Shown here piece after piece: positions 17,678 through 25,820 of a stretch of DNA of 64,000 nucleotides (its first letter is position 1; each line of letters starts with the position of its first letter). Under the pieces are notes generated by a model, which saw nothing but the letters and a program-made list of their open reading frames with translations, was not told where the DNA came from and searched no databases. The DNA lies in NCBI GenBank assembly GCA_003574785.1, contig QORU01000004.1, forward strand, positions 124,001 to 188,000, in the 5' to 3' direction. Position numbers and translations under genes: made by a program. This DNA comes from Taklimakanibacter deserti (GTDB taxonomy: Bacteria; Pseudomonadota; Alphaproteobacteria; Rhizobiales; Aestuariivirgaceae).

Positions 17678-18796
17678 TCACGAACCGGTGATGTGCGCCT
17701 TGATCAGCGCATTGACCTTGCCTGCCTGCTCCATTTGCGGCATGTGGCCGGCACCCTCGATCACCTCGACCTTGGCGCCCGTCACGCCCTTCGCGTGCGC
17801 CAGGGGAATGATCTTGTCCTCGGCGCCGGCGATGACCAGCACCGGCACGCCGGCCGATTTGAGCGCATTGCTCAAATTCGTCGCCTGCTTGCCGTTGGTG
17901 AAGATTCCCTCGCGCAAGGCGGTGAGCGCATCGCCGACGCCGTCGAGTCGCTTGTATTTCAAGAGATCGTCGACCATCTGCCGGCTCACCAGCGATCCGT
18001 CGGCGAACAGGTTCTCGAGTGCCGGCTTCAAGTCGCGCCGCGACGTCGAGGAGATAAAGCCGTCGATATAGTCCATATTGATGTCGGGTCCGAGGCCGGC
18101 GGAATTGATCAAGGTGAGCGACTTCACCCTGCCCTTGGCCTCGCGTGCGACCTCGATCGCGACGCCACCGCCCAGCGAATGGCCGACCAGATGCGCCTTG
18201 TCGATCTTGACCGTGTCCATGAAGGCGAGGACCGCTTTGGCGAGGCCGGCGACCGTCGGCTCCGGGACCGATTTCGTCGACTGCCCATGGCCCGGAAGAT
18301 CGAGCGCATAGACCGTCGCATTTTCGCTGAGCGCCTCGGCGTTGAACAGCCAGTTGTCGAGATCGCCGCCAAAGCCATGGATGAGCAGCACGGCATTGTC
18401 CGCCGTGCCGCGCTTGGTGTAGCGCAGGCGCCCCACCGCGGTGTCGGCGAACTCATAGCGCGGGCCCGCCTCCTCCTCGCCCTCTTCCGCCGCGGGCACG
18501 ACATAGGAGCTGACAAAGACATCGATATCGGCATCCGGCACATCGGGGTCGGCAACGACACCGATCAAAGTCTTGATCGGATAGACCGTATCCTCCTGTC
18601 CGATGCGCCGGCGCAGGATGCCGGCATCGCTGGCTTCCACCGTGCCGGCGATCTTGTCGGTTTCCACCTCCAGAATCTGATCGCCGATTGTGACCTTGTC
18701 GCCGTCCTTCATCAGCCATGACGTCAGTTTGCCCTCGGACATCGAGAGGCCCCACTTCGGCATGACGATGGGAATGATCCTGTTGTCCGACATCAT
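17678..18796 (-). CDS. acoC: Acetoin dehydrogenase E2 component: lipoyl domain plus alpha/beta hydrolase
   Basis: 372 residues. The N-terminal lipoyl domain (about 5-82) has the lipoylated lysine in VETDKIAGTVEA. Instead of the HxxxDG acyltransferase of normal E2 enzymes, the rest (about 125-370) is an alpha/beta hydrolase: oxyanion HGFGGDLDNW, nucleophile in GHSLGGG, Asp in GAEDKIIP and His in GAGHMPQME. This fusion is characteristic of AcoC, which takes the acetyl group from acetoin cleavage onto lipoate and CoA. Last of acoXABC, six bases after acoB. No E3 (dihydrolipoyl dehydrogenase) gene is in the window, so it must come from elsewhere. Confidence 0.93.
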   Translation of the reverse strand: MMSDNRIIPIVMPKWGLSMSEGKLTSWLMKDGDKVTIGDQILEVETDKIAGTVEASDAGILRRRIGQEDTVYPIKTLIGVVADPDVPDADIDVFVSSYVVPAAEEGEEEAGPRYEFADTAVGRLRYTKRGTADNAVLLIHGFGGDLDNWLFNAEALSENATVYALDLPGHGQSTKSVPEPTVAGLAKAVLAFMDTVKIDKAHLVGHSLGGGVAIEVAREAKGRVKSLTLINSAGLGPDINMDYIDGFISSTSRRDLKPALENLFADGSLVSRQMVDDLLKYKRLDGVGDALTALREGIFTNGKQATNLSNALKSAGVPVLVIAGAEDKIIPLAHAKGVTGAKVEVIEGAGHMPQMEQAGKVNALIKAHITGS

Positions 18797-18802
18797 CCCT
18801 CC

Positions 18803-19810
18803 TCAATTGGCCATGGTCTTGCGCACGGCGGCGGCGATCTTGTCGGCGCTCGGCAGATAGAGATCCTCGAGTGCGGACGAGAACGGCACCGGCGTGTGCG
18901 GCGCGGTCACCATCTGGATGCCCGCCTTCAGCGCCTTGAACGCGTCCTGCGAGACTTTCGCCGCAACATCGCTTGCGATCGAGCAGCGCGGATGCGCCTC
19001 ATCGACACAGACGAGCCGCCCGGTGTTCTCGACGCTTTCCAGCACCGTGTCCCAATCGATCGGCGACAGCGTTCTGAGATCGATCACCTCGCAGTCGACC
19101 TTGTCCTTGGCGAGCGCTGCCGCGGCATCCATGGCGCGATGCACCATCATGCCATAGGTCACAATGGTCACATTCTTGCCTTCGCGCACCACATTCGCCT
19201 CCCCGAACGGGATCGCATAGGATTCCTGCGGCACGTCCGTTTCCAGGCCATAGAGGTTCTTGTGCTCGCAGAAGATCACCGGATCATTGTCGCGGATCGA
19301 CTGGATGAGCAGCCCCTTGGCGTCATAGGCATTGGAGGGGCAGACGACCTTGAGCCCCGGAATATGGGTGAAGAGCGGGGTCAGGATCTGCGAATGCTGG
19401 GCCGCCGCCCGGAACCCGCCGCCGATCATGGTGCGGATGACCACCGGCGTCTGCGCCTTGCCGCCGAACATGTAGCGGAATTTCGCCGCCTGGTTGAAGA
19501 TCTCGTCGAAGCACACCCCCATGAAGTCGATGAACATGAGCTCGGCTACCGGGCGCATGCCGCAGGCCGCCGCCCCCACCGCGGCGCCGATATAGGCCGA
19601 CTCCGAGAGCGGCGTGTCGAGCAGCCGCTCGCCATATTTCGAATAGAGGCCCTTGGTGACGCCGAGCACCCCGCCCCAGGCGTCCTTCTCGCCCTCGCCC
19701 CCCATGCCCCCCACGATGTCCTCGCCCATGACGATCACCGAAGGATCGCGTGCCATCTCCTGGTCGAGCGCCTCGTTCAAGGCCTGCCGCATGCTGATCT
19801 TGCGTGCCAT
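18803..19810 (-). CDS. acoB: Acetoin dehydrogenase E1 component, beta subunit
   Basis: 335 residues of the transketolase-like pyrimidine-binding and C-terminal type: MRQALNEALDQEMARDPSVIVMGEDI at the start, RPVAELMFIDFMGVCFD in the middle, IDLRTLSPIDWDTV and EAHPRCSIASDVAA near the end. With AcoA it forms the TPP-dependent heterotetramer that cleaves acetoin to acetaldehyde and an enzyme-bound acetyl unit. Gap to acoA is 13 bases, so the genes are co-transcribed. Confidence 0.93.
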   Translation of the reverse strand: MARKISMRQALNEALDQEMARDPSVIVMGEDIVGGMGGEGEKDAWGGVLGVTKGLYSKYGERLLDTPLSESAYIGAAVGAAACGMRPVAELMFIDFMGVCFDEIFNQAAKFRYMFGGKAQTPVVIRTMIGGGFRAAAQHSQILTPLFTHIPGLKVVCPSNAYDAKGLLIQSIRDNDPVIFCEHKNLYGLETDVPQESYAIPFGEANVVREGKNVTIVTYGMMVHRAMDAAAALAKDKVDCEVIDLRTLSPIDWDTVLESVENTGRLVCVDEAHPRCSIASDVAAKVSQDAFKALKAGIQMVTAPHTPVPFSSALEDLYLPSADKIAAAVRKTMAN

Positions 19811-19823
19811 GTTCTGTCCCCTC

Positions 19824-20807
19824 TCAATAAGTCACATAGACGTCGGTCAACAGGTCCTTGGCGGTCGGCAGCGGTGCCGCCTTCGCCGCCGCCACCGCGG
19901 CATCGATCTCGGCCAGCACTTCCTTGTCGATGGCCTCGAGCTCCGCCTTCTTGACCACGCCCGCATCCAGGATCTTCGCGCTGTAGAGTTTGATGCAATC
20001 GCGATGCGCCCGGATCTGCTCGACCTCGCCCTTGCCGCGATAGGTTTGCTGGTCGCCTTCGAAATGGCCGAAGAAGCGGATCATCTTGCATTCGAGCAAG
20101 GCCGGGCCGCCGCCTTCGCGCGCCCGCTTGATGATCTCGCCCGCCGCCTCATAGACGGCGAAGAAGTCGGTGCCGTCGACGGTGACGCCCGGCAGGCCGA
20201 AGCCCGCCGCGCGGTCGACATAGGAATCGACCGCCACCGCATAGTCGCGCGAGGTCGATTCGGCATAGCCGTTGTTCTCGACCACGAAGATCGCCGGCAG
20301 GTTCCACACCGCCGCGAGATTGAGGCTTTCCAGGAACATGCCCTGGTTCGAGGCGCCATCGCCCACGAAGCTGATGCCGACCCCGCCGTCGCCGCGATAC
20401 TTGGCGGCGAGCGCCGCACCGCAGGCGAGCGGCGCTCCCGCACCCAGGATGCCATTGGCCCCCATCATGCCCTTGGAGAGATCGGCGATATGCATCGACC
20501 CGCCCTTGCCGCGGCACGATCCCATCGCCTTGCCATAGATCTCGCCCATCATCTCCTTCACATCGACGCCCTTGGCGATGCAATGGCCGTGGCCGCGATG
20601 GGTCGAGGCGATACGGTCGCGGTCGTTGAGATGCATCATGATGCCGGTGCCCGAGGCTTCTTCGCCGGCATAGAGATGGACGAAGCCCGGTATGTCGCCC
20701 TTGGCGAACTCATTGTGCAGCCGCTCCTCGAATTCGCGGATCGTGCGCATCGTGCGGTAGGCCTCGAGCAGGCCTTGCTTGCCCAGCGGAAACGGATTCT
20801 TGCTCAT
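19824..20807 (-). CDS. acoA: Acetoin dehydrogenase E1 component, alpha subunit
   Basis: 327 residues. The TPP-binding motif runs from GDGASNQG to VVENNGYA (GDG...NN spacing as in 2-oxo acid dehydrogenase E1 alpha). HRGHGHCIAKG and SCRGKGGSMHIAD are typical of the acetoin/pyruvate E1 alpha group. Read with its neighbours acoX, acoB and acoC and the acoR activator, acetoin rather than pyruvate is the likely substrate. It starts three bases after acoX ends. Confidence 0.93.
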   Translation of the reverse strand: MSKNPFPLGKQGLLEAYRTMRTIREFEERLHNEFAKGDIPGFVHLYAGEEASGTGIMMHLNDRDRIASTHRGHGHCIAKGVDVKEMMGEIYGKAMGSCRGKGGSMHIADLSKGMMGANGILGAGAPLACGAALAAKYRGDGGVGISFVGDGASNQGMFLESLNLAAVWNLPAIFVVENNGYAESTSRDYAVAVDSYVDRAAGFGLPGVTVDGTDFFAVYEAAGEIIKRAREGGGPALLECKMIRFFGHFEGDQQTYRGKGEVEQIRAHRDCIKLYSAKILDAGVVKKAELEAIDKEVLAEIDAAVAAAKAAPLPTAKDLLTDVYVTY

Positions 20808-20810
20808 CGT

Positions 20811-21863
20811 CTATCCTCCCATCGAAACTTTCTTCTCAACGATACCGGCCCGCCGCATCAGCCCGTGGCACGCTGCGTAGTTCATGACGGCGGCGACATT
20901 GACGGTGCGGAACGCATTCTCCTCGAGCGCAACGGACACGCGGTCGTGCTCGGAAAAGGAGAGTTCGCGCTCGCCGTCGAGCGCGATGGTGCCGGCCTGG
21001 ATTTGAGGCCCATAGGCCTTGCCGGGCTTGAGCCTTTGCCATGAGACGATGCCGATCTCCCGCATATAGCCGGGCGCGATCGGCACGCTGAGCTTGAGCT
21101 CGGCCTCATCGGGTGGGGCAAGCAGCACATGCAGGCCTTGCGGCTCGCTGCGCTTGACCGGCTCGAGGAGGCCAGCAATCGCCGACATGCCGATGCATTC
21201 AGGGTCGGCGAAGGTGACGAACAGCTCGCGGAAGGTCTCGGTGCGCCACAAAGCCCTGGCCCCCACCACGCGCTCGGTGACCAGCGCCACATCGACAAGC
21301 GCGATCTCGGCGGCATTGTCATTGATGCGCACGCTGAGCTTCTTGTTGGGCGAGAAGGCGATCGCCGGCGGCACCTTGCCCGTGACCGCAAGGCCTACGG
21401 CAAGGCCGGTGATCGTCGGCTCACGATGTTCGGGGAAGGCATTATTGGTGCCGGTCGAGATGCCGGCGATCGGCACATCGCCCGAGCGCGACACGACGGC
21501 GCGATGCGTGCCGTCACCGCCCAGCACGACAATGGCATCGATCTTTTTCTGGCGCATGAGATCGGCCGCCCGGATCGTGTCGTCGACCGTGCCGGTCACT
21601 GGCATATCGAGATAGCGGACAACCGGAAAATCATGCCCACCCGCTTTGCGCGAGCGCTCGACGCTGCGATGCACATGGTGCCTGATGCCGCCATTCTCCG
21701 GCATCACCACCACCTCGCTCACACCGCACGCCCTGAGACAGGCAAGCAGCCTGAGCACGATATTCGCCCGGTCGGTGATCTGCAGGCTCGTCGCATTGGC
21801 GATCACGCGACGGATGTCGCGCGCCGATACCGGATTGGCGATGATACCAATGGCCCTTCCCAT
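20811..21863 (-). CDS. acoX: AcoX, ATP-NAD kinase-like protein of the acetoin operon
   Basis: 350 residues. GIIANPVSARDIRRV at the N-terminus and VVLGGDGTHRAV (the NAD/diacylglycerol-kinase GGDGT motif) followed by GISTGTNNAFPE place it in the ATP-NAD/AcoX kinase family. AcoX is regularly the first gene of aco operons; its exact reaction is not established. It is not strictly needed for acetoin cleavage as far as I recall. It begins about 29 bases after the transcription start predicted from the sigma-54 promoter at 21903-21918. Confidence 0.88.
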   Translation of the reverse strand: MGRAIGIIANPVSARDIRRVIANATSLQITDRANIVLRLLACLRACGVSEVVVMPENGGIRHHVHRSVERSRKAGGHDFPVVRYLDMPVTGTVDDTIRAADLMRQKKIDAIVVLGGDGTHRAVVSRSGDVPIAGISTGTNNAFPEHREPTITGLAVGLAVTGKVPPAIAFSPNKKLSVRINDNAAEIALVDVALVTERVVGARALWRTETFRELFVTFADPECIGMSAIAGLLEPVKRSEPQGLHVLLAPPDEAELKLSVPIAPGYMREIGIVSWQRLKPGKAYGPQIQAGTIALDGERELSFSEHDRVSVALEENAFRTVNVAAVMNYAACHGLMRRAGIVEKKVSMGG

Positions 21864-21902
21864 CTAAACCCTAGGCGCTGTTCTGTTGTTGTGCCGGCAA
21901 GG

Positions 21903-21918
21903 AGCAATAGGCATGCCA
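21903..21918 (-). promoter_or_regulatory. Sigma-54 promoter of acoXABC
   Basis: On the minus strand this reads TGGCATGCCTATTGCT, matching the -24/-12 consensus TGGCAC-G-N4-TTGCW at every position but one, with exact 12-base GG-to-GC spacing. It implies a transcript start near 21892, about 29 bases before acoX. The adjacent sigma-54 activator gene acoR makes this assignment strong. Confidence 0.9.
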
Positions 21919-22022
21919 CTTAGCAGTCGCAAAACTGATCTCACGAGTTTTGAGCAAAACCATGCGAATTCCATGTTGCGGTGCGAATAAACCTGCCTGG
22001 CCGCGCGCCGCCGTTGCGCTGG

Positions 22023-22053
22023 CCTGTGGCGCGACGCCACAGGTGTGGCGTCG
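22023..22053. promoter_or_regulatory. Candidate AcoR upstream activator site (two overlapping palindromes)
   Basis: Palindrome 1 has arms CCTGTGGCG and CGCCACAGG around three bases (22023-22043). Palindrome 2 has arms CGACGCCACA and TGTGGCGTCG around GG (22032-22053). Together they give three alternating TGTGGCG half-sites. The site lies about 130-160 bp upstream of the predicted transcript start, a usual distance for a sigma-54 enhancer, and just beyond the end of acoR. Confidence 0.75.
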
Positions 22054-22082
22054 ATCGCAGACCAGATGTAGAGCCTCAACAG

Positions 22083-24050
22083 CTAGGTGGCGCGCGGAGG
22101 AAGCGACACGCCGAAGCGGCGCATCCGGCGGTGAAGCGTGGTGCGGTCGATGCCGAGGCGGCGCGCGGCGGCCGAGACATTCCAGCCGGACCGTTTGAGA
22201 TCGTCCAGAAGAATGGCGGCCTCGTCGCGGTTATCACCGGCGAACCTCGCCTCCTGCGCAGCCGCCGCCTTTTTCTCGAAGACCTGATCGGGAAGATCCT
22301 CCATCCCGATCTCGGGATCGCTCGCCATGGCACAAGCGAAGTCGATGACATTGACAAGTTCACGGATGTTGCCGGGCCAGGAATAGGCCGAAAGCGCGTC
22401 CAGGGCGGACTGCGAAATCGTTCTGCGTGGCTCGTCGGGCTTGCAGCGCCTGGCAAGAAGCTCGTTGACCATCCATGCCAGATCCGACCGCTCTCGCAGC
22501 GCCGGTAGCGCGATGGTTGCCCCATTGAGCCTGAAAAACAGATCTTCGCGGAACTTCCCCTGCCTGACGAGCTCCAGGAGGTCGCAGTGCGTTGCGGAAA
22601 CCACCCGCATATCGACGGCCGTAGGCTTGAGCCCTCCGATGGGCGTCACCTCTCGTTCGGCGAGTACCCTGAGCAGGCGCGTCTGTGAGCTGAGGGGCAT
22701 ATCGCCGATTTCGTCGAGGAACAGCGTTCCGCCATGCGCTTCGCGGATGAGCCCCTTTTTCCCTTTCGAGAGCGCACCGGTGAATGAGCCGCCCTCATAG
22801 CCGAACAATTCGCTCTCAATGAGATTCTCGGGAAGTGCCGCGCAATTCACCGGCACGAAGGGGCCCTGTGCGCGAGCACTCGAAGTATGAATGGCCTTGG
22901 CGAGGAATTCCTTGCCAGTACCCGTCTCCCCCCGAATGAGAATGCTCATGCTGGTATTCAGAAGCCTTGCGAGCTTGCCCAGACTCTTCTGAACCGACGG
23001 CTCCTCGCCGGCGACGGCCCTCAGAGGCTGGGGCAACTTGTATTCGTCATGTGCCGCCGGCGCGCGCTGCAGAATCCGGACTGTCGAGGGCGGCACGACC
23101 TGGATGAAAAGACGCCGGCCGCTGGCCGTAAGCCTGATCACATTCCACTCGATGGACCGCGACGCTGCGAAACGTGGCAGGCTGTCGATCTCGCAGTCGA
23201 AAAAGTCGGTGATCGGTCGGCCCAGCAGCAGATGCTTCGCGCGCCAGTCGATCTTCAGCTCCAGGGCGAGCAGTTGCCGTCCGTAATGGTTGAAGCCGAG
23301 GATCCGGCCGGAAGAGTCGAGCACGAACACGAATTCGGTATCGACTTCGGCAAGCCCCTGGTTGGATGTCAGCTTCAGGATCCAGTTGCGCGAGCAGGAC
23401 CTGATCAGGTTTGCCGTCTCGATGCGGTGGGCAAAGTTCTTGACGATCTGCAGCGCCAGATACTGGCTCGACTTTTGCTTTGGCGAGCTGAGCGCCGAGA
23501 TGTCGAGGACAGCCGCGAGATTGCCGGTCGAATCGTAGATCGGCGCCACCGTGCAGGACAAGGGAATGTGCGTGGCGTCGAAATGCTCCGTCTGGTGGAC
23601 CGTCAGGGCCTCACCCGTAAAGATGCAGGTGCCGGTTCCGTTGGTGCCGGCGCGGGCCTCGTTCCAGTCCGCTCCCAGATAGAGCCCGGCAGCCCGGAGA
23701 TAATCAGTAGTTGCTTCGTCGCCGATGTAATCGACGGTGATGCCCTGATCGTCGGTCAGCAGAAGGACATAGCCAAGGCCCGCGACCTGCCGGTAGAGCG
23801 CCTCCACGCCGAAGCGCGCCGTCCGCAACAGATCGTCCATGGCCTCGCGGTGCTCGCGCAGGCAGCGGTCCTCGACGATCACCGCGGGTCGCATGACCGC
23901 AGGGTCGAGCTTGTGATGGGAGACGCAGCGCTTCCAGGAATTCAGGATCAACGGATCTCTGTCAGAGGGCCTGCCTTCGGCCACCCGGATCAATTCATCG
24001 ATATGCTCGTGCGCTGCACTGGAAATCGTCGTCACCTCCACCCGGCGCAA
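22083..24050 (-). CDS. acoR: AcoR, sigma-54-dependent activator of acetoin catabolism
   Basis: 655 residues. N-terminal sensory region with a GAF-like domain (about 60-200) and a second PAS-like part (240-320). AAA+ domain: Walker A GETGTGKE (374-381), sigma-54 contact loop GSFTGA (421-426, the common GAFTGA with Ala to Ser), Walker B LFLDEIGD (443-450). C-terminal Fis-type helix-turn-helix ends at about 645 (NVSAAARRLGIDRTTLHRRM). Same strand as and directly upstream of the aco operon, which has a -24/-12 promoter. Expected role: acetoin- or acetaldehyde-responsive activation of acoXABC. Confidence 0.93.
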   Translation of the reverse strand: MRRVEVTTISSAAHEHIDELIRVAEGRPSDRDPLILNSWKRCVSHHKLDPAVMRPAVIVEDRCLREHREAMDDLLRTARFGVEALYRQVAGLGYVLLLTDDQGITVDYIGDEATTDYLRAAGLYLGADWNEARAGTNGTGTCIFTGEALTVHQTEHFDATHIPLSCTVAPIYDSTGNLAAVLDISALSSPKQKSSQYLALQIVKNFAHRIETANLIRSCSRNWILKLTSNQGLAEVDTEFVFVLDSSGRILGFNHYGRQLLALELKIDWRAKHLLLGRPITDFFDCEIDSLPRFAASRSIEWNVIRLTASGRRLFIQVVPPSTVRILQRAPAAHDEYKLPQPLRAVAGEEPSVQKSLGKLARLLNTSMSILIRGETGTGKEFLAKAIHTSSARAQGPFVPVNCAALPENLIESELFGYEGGSFTGALSKGKKGLIREAHGGTLFLDEIGDMPLSSQTRLLRVLAEREVTPIGGLKPTAVDMRVVSATHCDLLELVRQGKFREDLFFRLNGATIALPALRERSDLAWMVNELLARRCKPDEPRRTISQSALDALSAYSWPGNIRELVNVIDFACAMASDPEIGMEDLPDQVFEKKAAAAQEARFAGDNRDEAAILLDDLKRSGWNVSAAARRLGIDRTTLHRRMRRFGVSLPPRAT

Positions 24051-24215
24051 CTATCCGAACCCAACTGCGGGTTGTCAAGCAATGCGCAGCGAAGACGGCA
24101 TCGCCATTGTGCAACGCAACGTGGCATCGCGATGCAAGAGAAACGACAGTCAGGCTCGAAGAGAGCTGTCGCCTGAGATTGATGGCACGGACGAGCCGGG
24201 ATGCGAGCTGACCCT

Positions 24216-25820
24216 TCATTCGCACATCAGTTGCGATGCCCTCTCGGCAATCATTACGACGGGGGCATGCGTGTTGCCGGAGACGATTGTGGGCATGATC
24301 GAAGCATCGACGACGCGCAAGGCATCGATGCCATGAACGCGCAAAGACGGATCAACGACGCTTTGCCGGTCGCTGCCCATCTTCGCCGTGCCGACCGGAT
24401 GGAAGATCGTCGTAGCGATATCACCTGCCGCCTGGGCCAGCTCTTCCGGCGCCTGGATGTCGGCGCCGGGCTTGAATTCCTCCGGATGATATCGCGCGAG
24501 ACGCTTCGTTTGCATCAGGCGGCGCGCGATGGTAATCGACTGCACCGCGACTTCGCGGTCGCCGGCGGTCGAGAGATAATTCGGGGCGATCTCGGGATGA
24601 TCCGCGGGATCGGCAGAAACGATGCGCACCGACCCGCGCGATTCGGGGCGCAAATTGCACACTGATACCGTGATCGCCGGAAATGCATGCAGCGGCTCGC
24701 CGAAGCGCTCGAGCGACAGAGGCTGGACATGGAACTCGATGTTGGGCGTCGCAAAGCGCTCATTCGAGCGCATGAAGATGCCGAGCTGGCTCGGCGCCAT
24801 TGCCATCGGCCCAGTGCGGCGGAACGCATATTCGAGCGCGATGCCGAGCTTGCCGGAGAGCCGCGCCTGCCGCTCATTCAGCGTCGCCGCCCCCGTTATC
24901 CTGAAGGCCGTGCGGATCTGCAGGTGGTCCTGGAGATTTTCACCCACCCCCGGCAGCTCATGCAGCACCGGGATGCCATGGCGGCCGAGTAGTGCGGCAG
25001 GCCCGATGCCCGACAGCTGCAAAAGCTGCGGCGAGCCGATGGCGCCCGCCGACAGGATCAACTCCTTGCCGATGCCGACACACACAGTCTCACCCTTGAG
25101 CGTGAGCTCGAGCCCCATAGCGCGCTTGCCTTCGAACAGGAGCCTCAGCGCCTGCGTATGGCAGAGCACCGTCAGGTTGGAACGATGCCGCACCGGCTTA
25201 ATGAAAGCGCGCACCGAATTGAAGCGGAAGCCGGCCTTCTGGTTGACCTCGAAATAGGACGAGCCAAAATTGTCGCCGGCATTGAGGTCGTCGACCTTCG
25301 GCACACCCAGCTCTTCCGCGGCTTCCCGCACCGCATCGAGAATCGGCCAGGACAATCGCTGCCGCTCCACCCGCAACTCGCCGTCCTGGCCGTGAAAAGG
25401 TTTGGCGAGACTGTGATGACGCTCCGACTTACGGAACAGCGGCAGCACAGTCTCCCAGTCCCAGCCCGGATTGCCGAGCTGCTGCCAGTGATCGTAGTCG
25501 GCGGCCTGGCCGCGCATATAGATCATGCCGTTGATCGAGGAGCAGCCGCCCATCACCTTGCCGCGCGGGTAAGCGAGGCGCCGCCCGTTCAATCCCGCTT
25601 CCGCCACCGTGTGATAGCCCCAATCGGTGCGCGGATTGCCCATGCAATGGAGGTAGCCGATGGGAATGTGGATCCAGTGATAATTGTCGGAGCCGCCCGC
25701 CTCGAGCAGCAGCACGCGGTTGCCCGATCTGGCGCTCAAGCGATTGGCCAGCACGCAGCCCGCCGAGCCCGCGCCGACGATCACATAATCCCACGTCCCG
25801 ATGGACCGGCGCTCCGTCAC
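24216..25820 (-). CDS. GMC-family FAD-dependent alcohol oxidoreductase
   Basis: 534 residues. FAD motif VGAGSAGCVLANRLS near residue 16, then PRGKVMGGCSSINGMIYMRG and GAIGSPQLLQLSGIGPA, the two GMC signatures. Catalytic residues: His in TIFHPVGTAKMG, and a second His in SGNTHAPVVMIAE, where choline-dehydrogenase-like members often have Asn. Members oxidise primary or secondary alcohols to aldehydes or ketones. The gene overlaps the FGGY kinase gene by four bases and is the last of a nine-gene operon, so it probably acts on the imported polyol or on an alcohol released later in the route. Confidence 0.88.
   Translation of the reverse strand: MTERRSIGTWDYVIVGAGSAGCVLANRLSARSGNRVLLLEAGGSDNYHWIHIPIGYLHCMGNPRTDWGYHTVAEAGLNGRRLAYPRGKVMGGCSSINGMIYMRGQAADYDHWQQLGNPGWDWETVLPLFRKSERHHSLAKPFHGQDGELRVERQRLSWPILDAVREAAEELGVPKVDDLNAGDNFGSSYFEVNQKAGFRFNSVRAFIKPVRHRSNLTVLCHTQALRLLFEGKRAMGLELTLKGETVCVGIGKELILSAGAIGSPQLLQLSGIGPAALLGRHGIPVLHELPGVGENLQDHLQIRTAFRITGAATLNERQARLSGKLGIALEYAFRRTGPMAMAPSQLGIFMRSNERFATPNIEFHVQPLSLERFGEPLHAFPAITVSVCNLRPESRGSVRIVSADPADHPEIAPNYLSTAGDREVAVQSITIARRLMQTKRLARYHPEEFKPGADIQAPEELAQAAGDIATTIFHPVGTAKMGSDRQSVVDPSLRVHGIDALRVVDASIMPTIVSGNTHAPVVMIAERASQLMCE

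Noticed and set aside
24124..24135. Palindrome GCATCGCGATGC and a TGGCATC...TGC string before acoR that resembles a sigma-54 site
   Set aside because: GG-to-GC spacing is 11 rather than 12 and it points away from acoR; the palindrome alone is too short to call.
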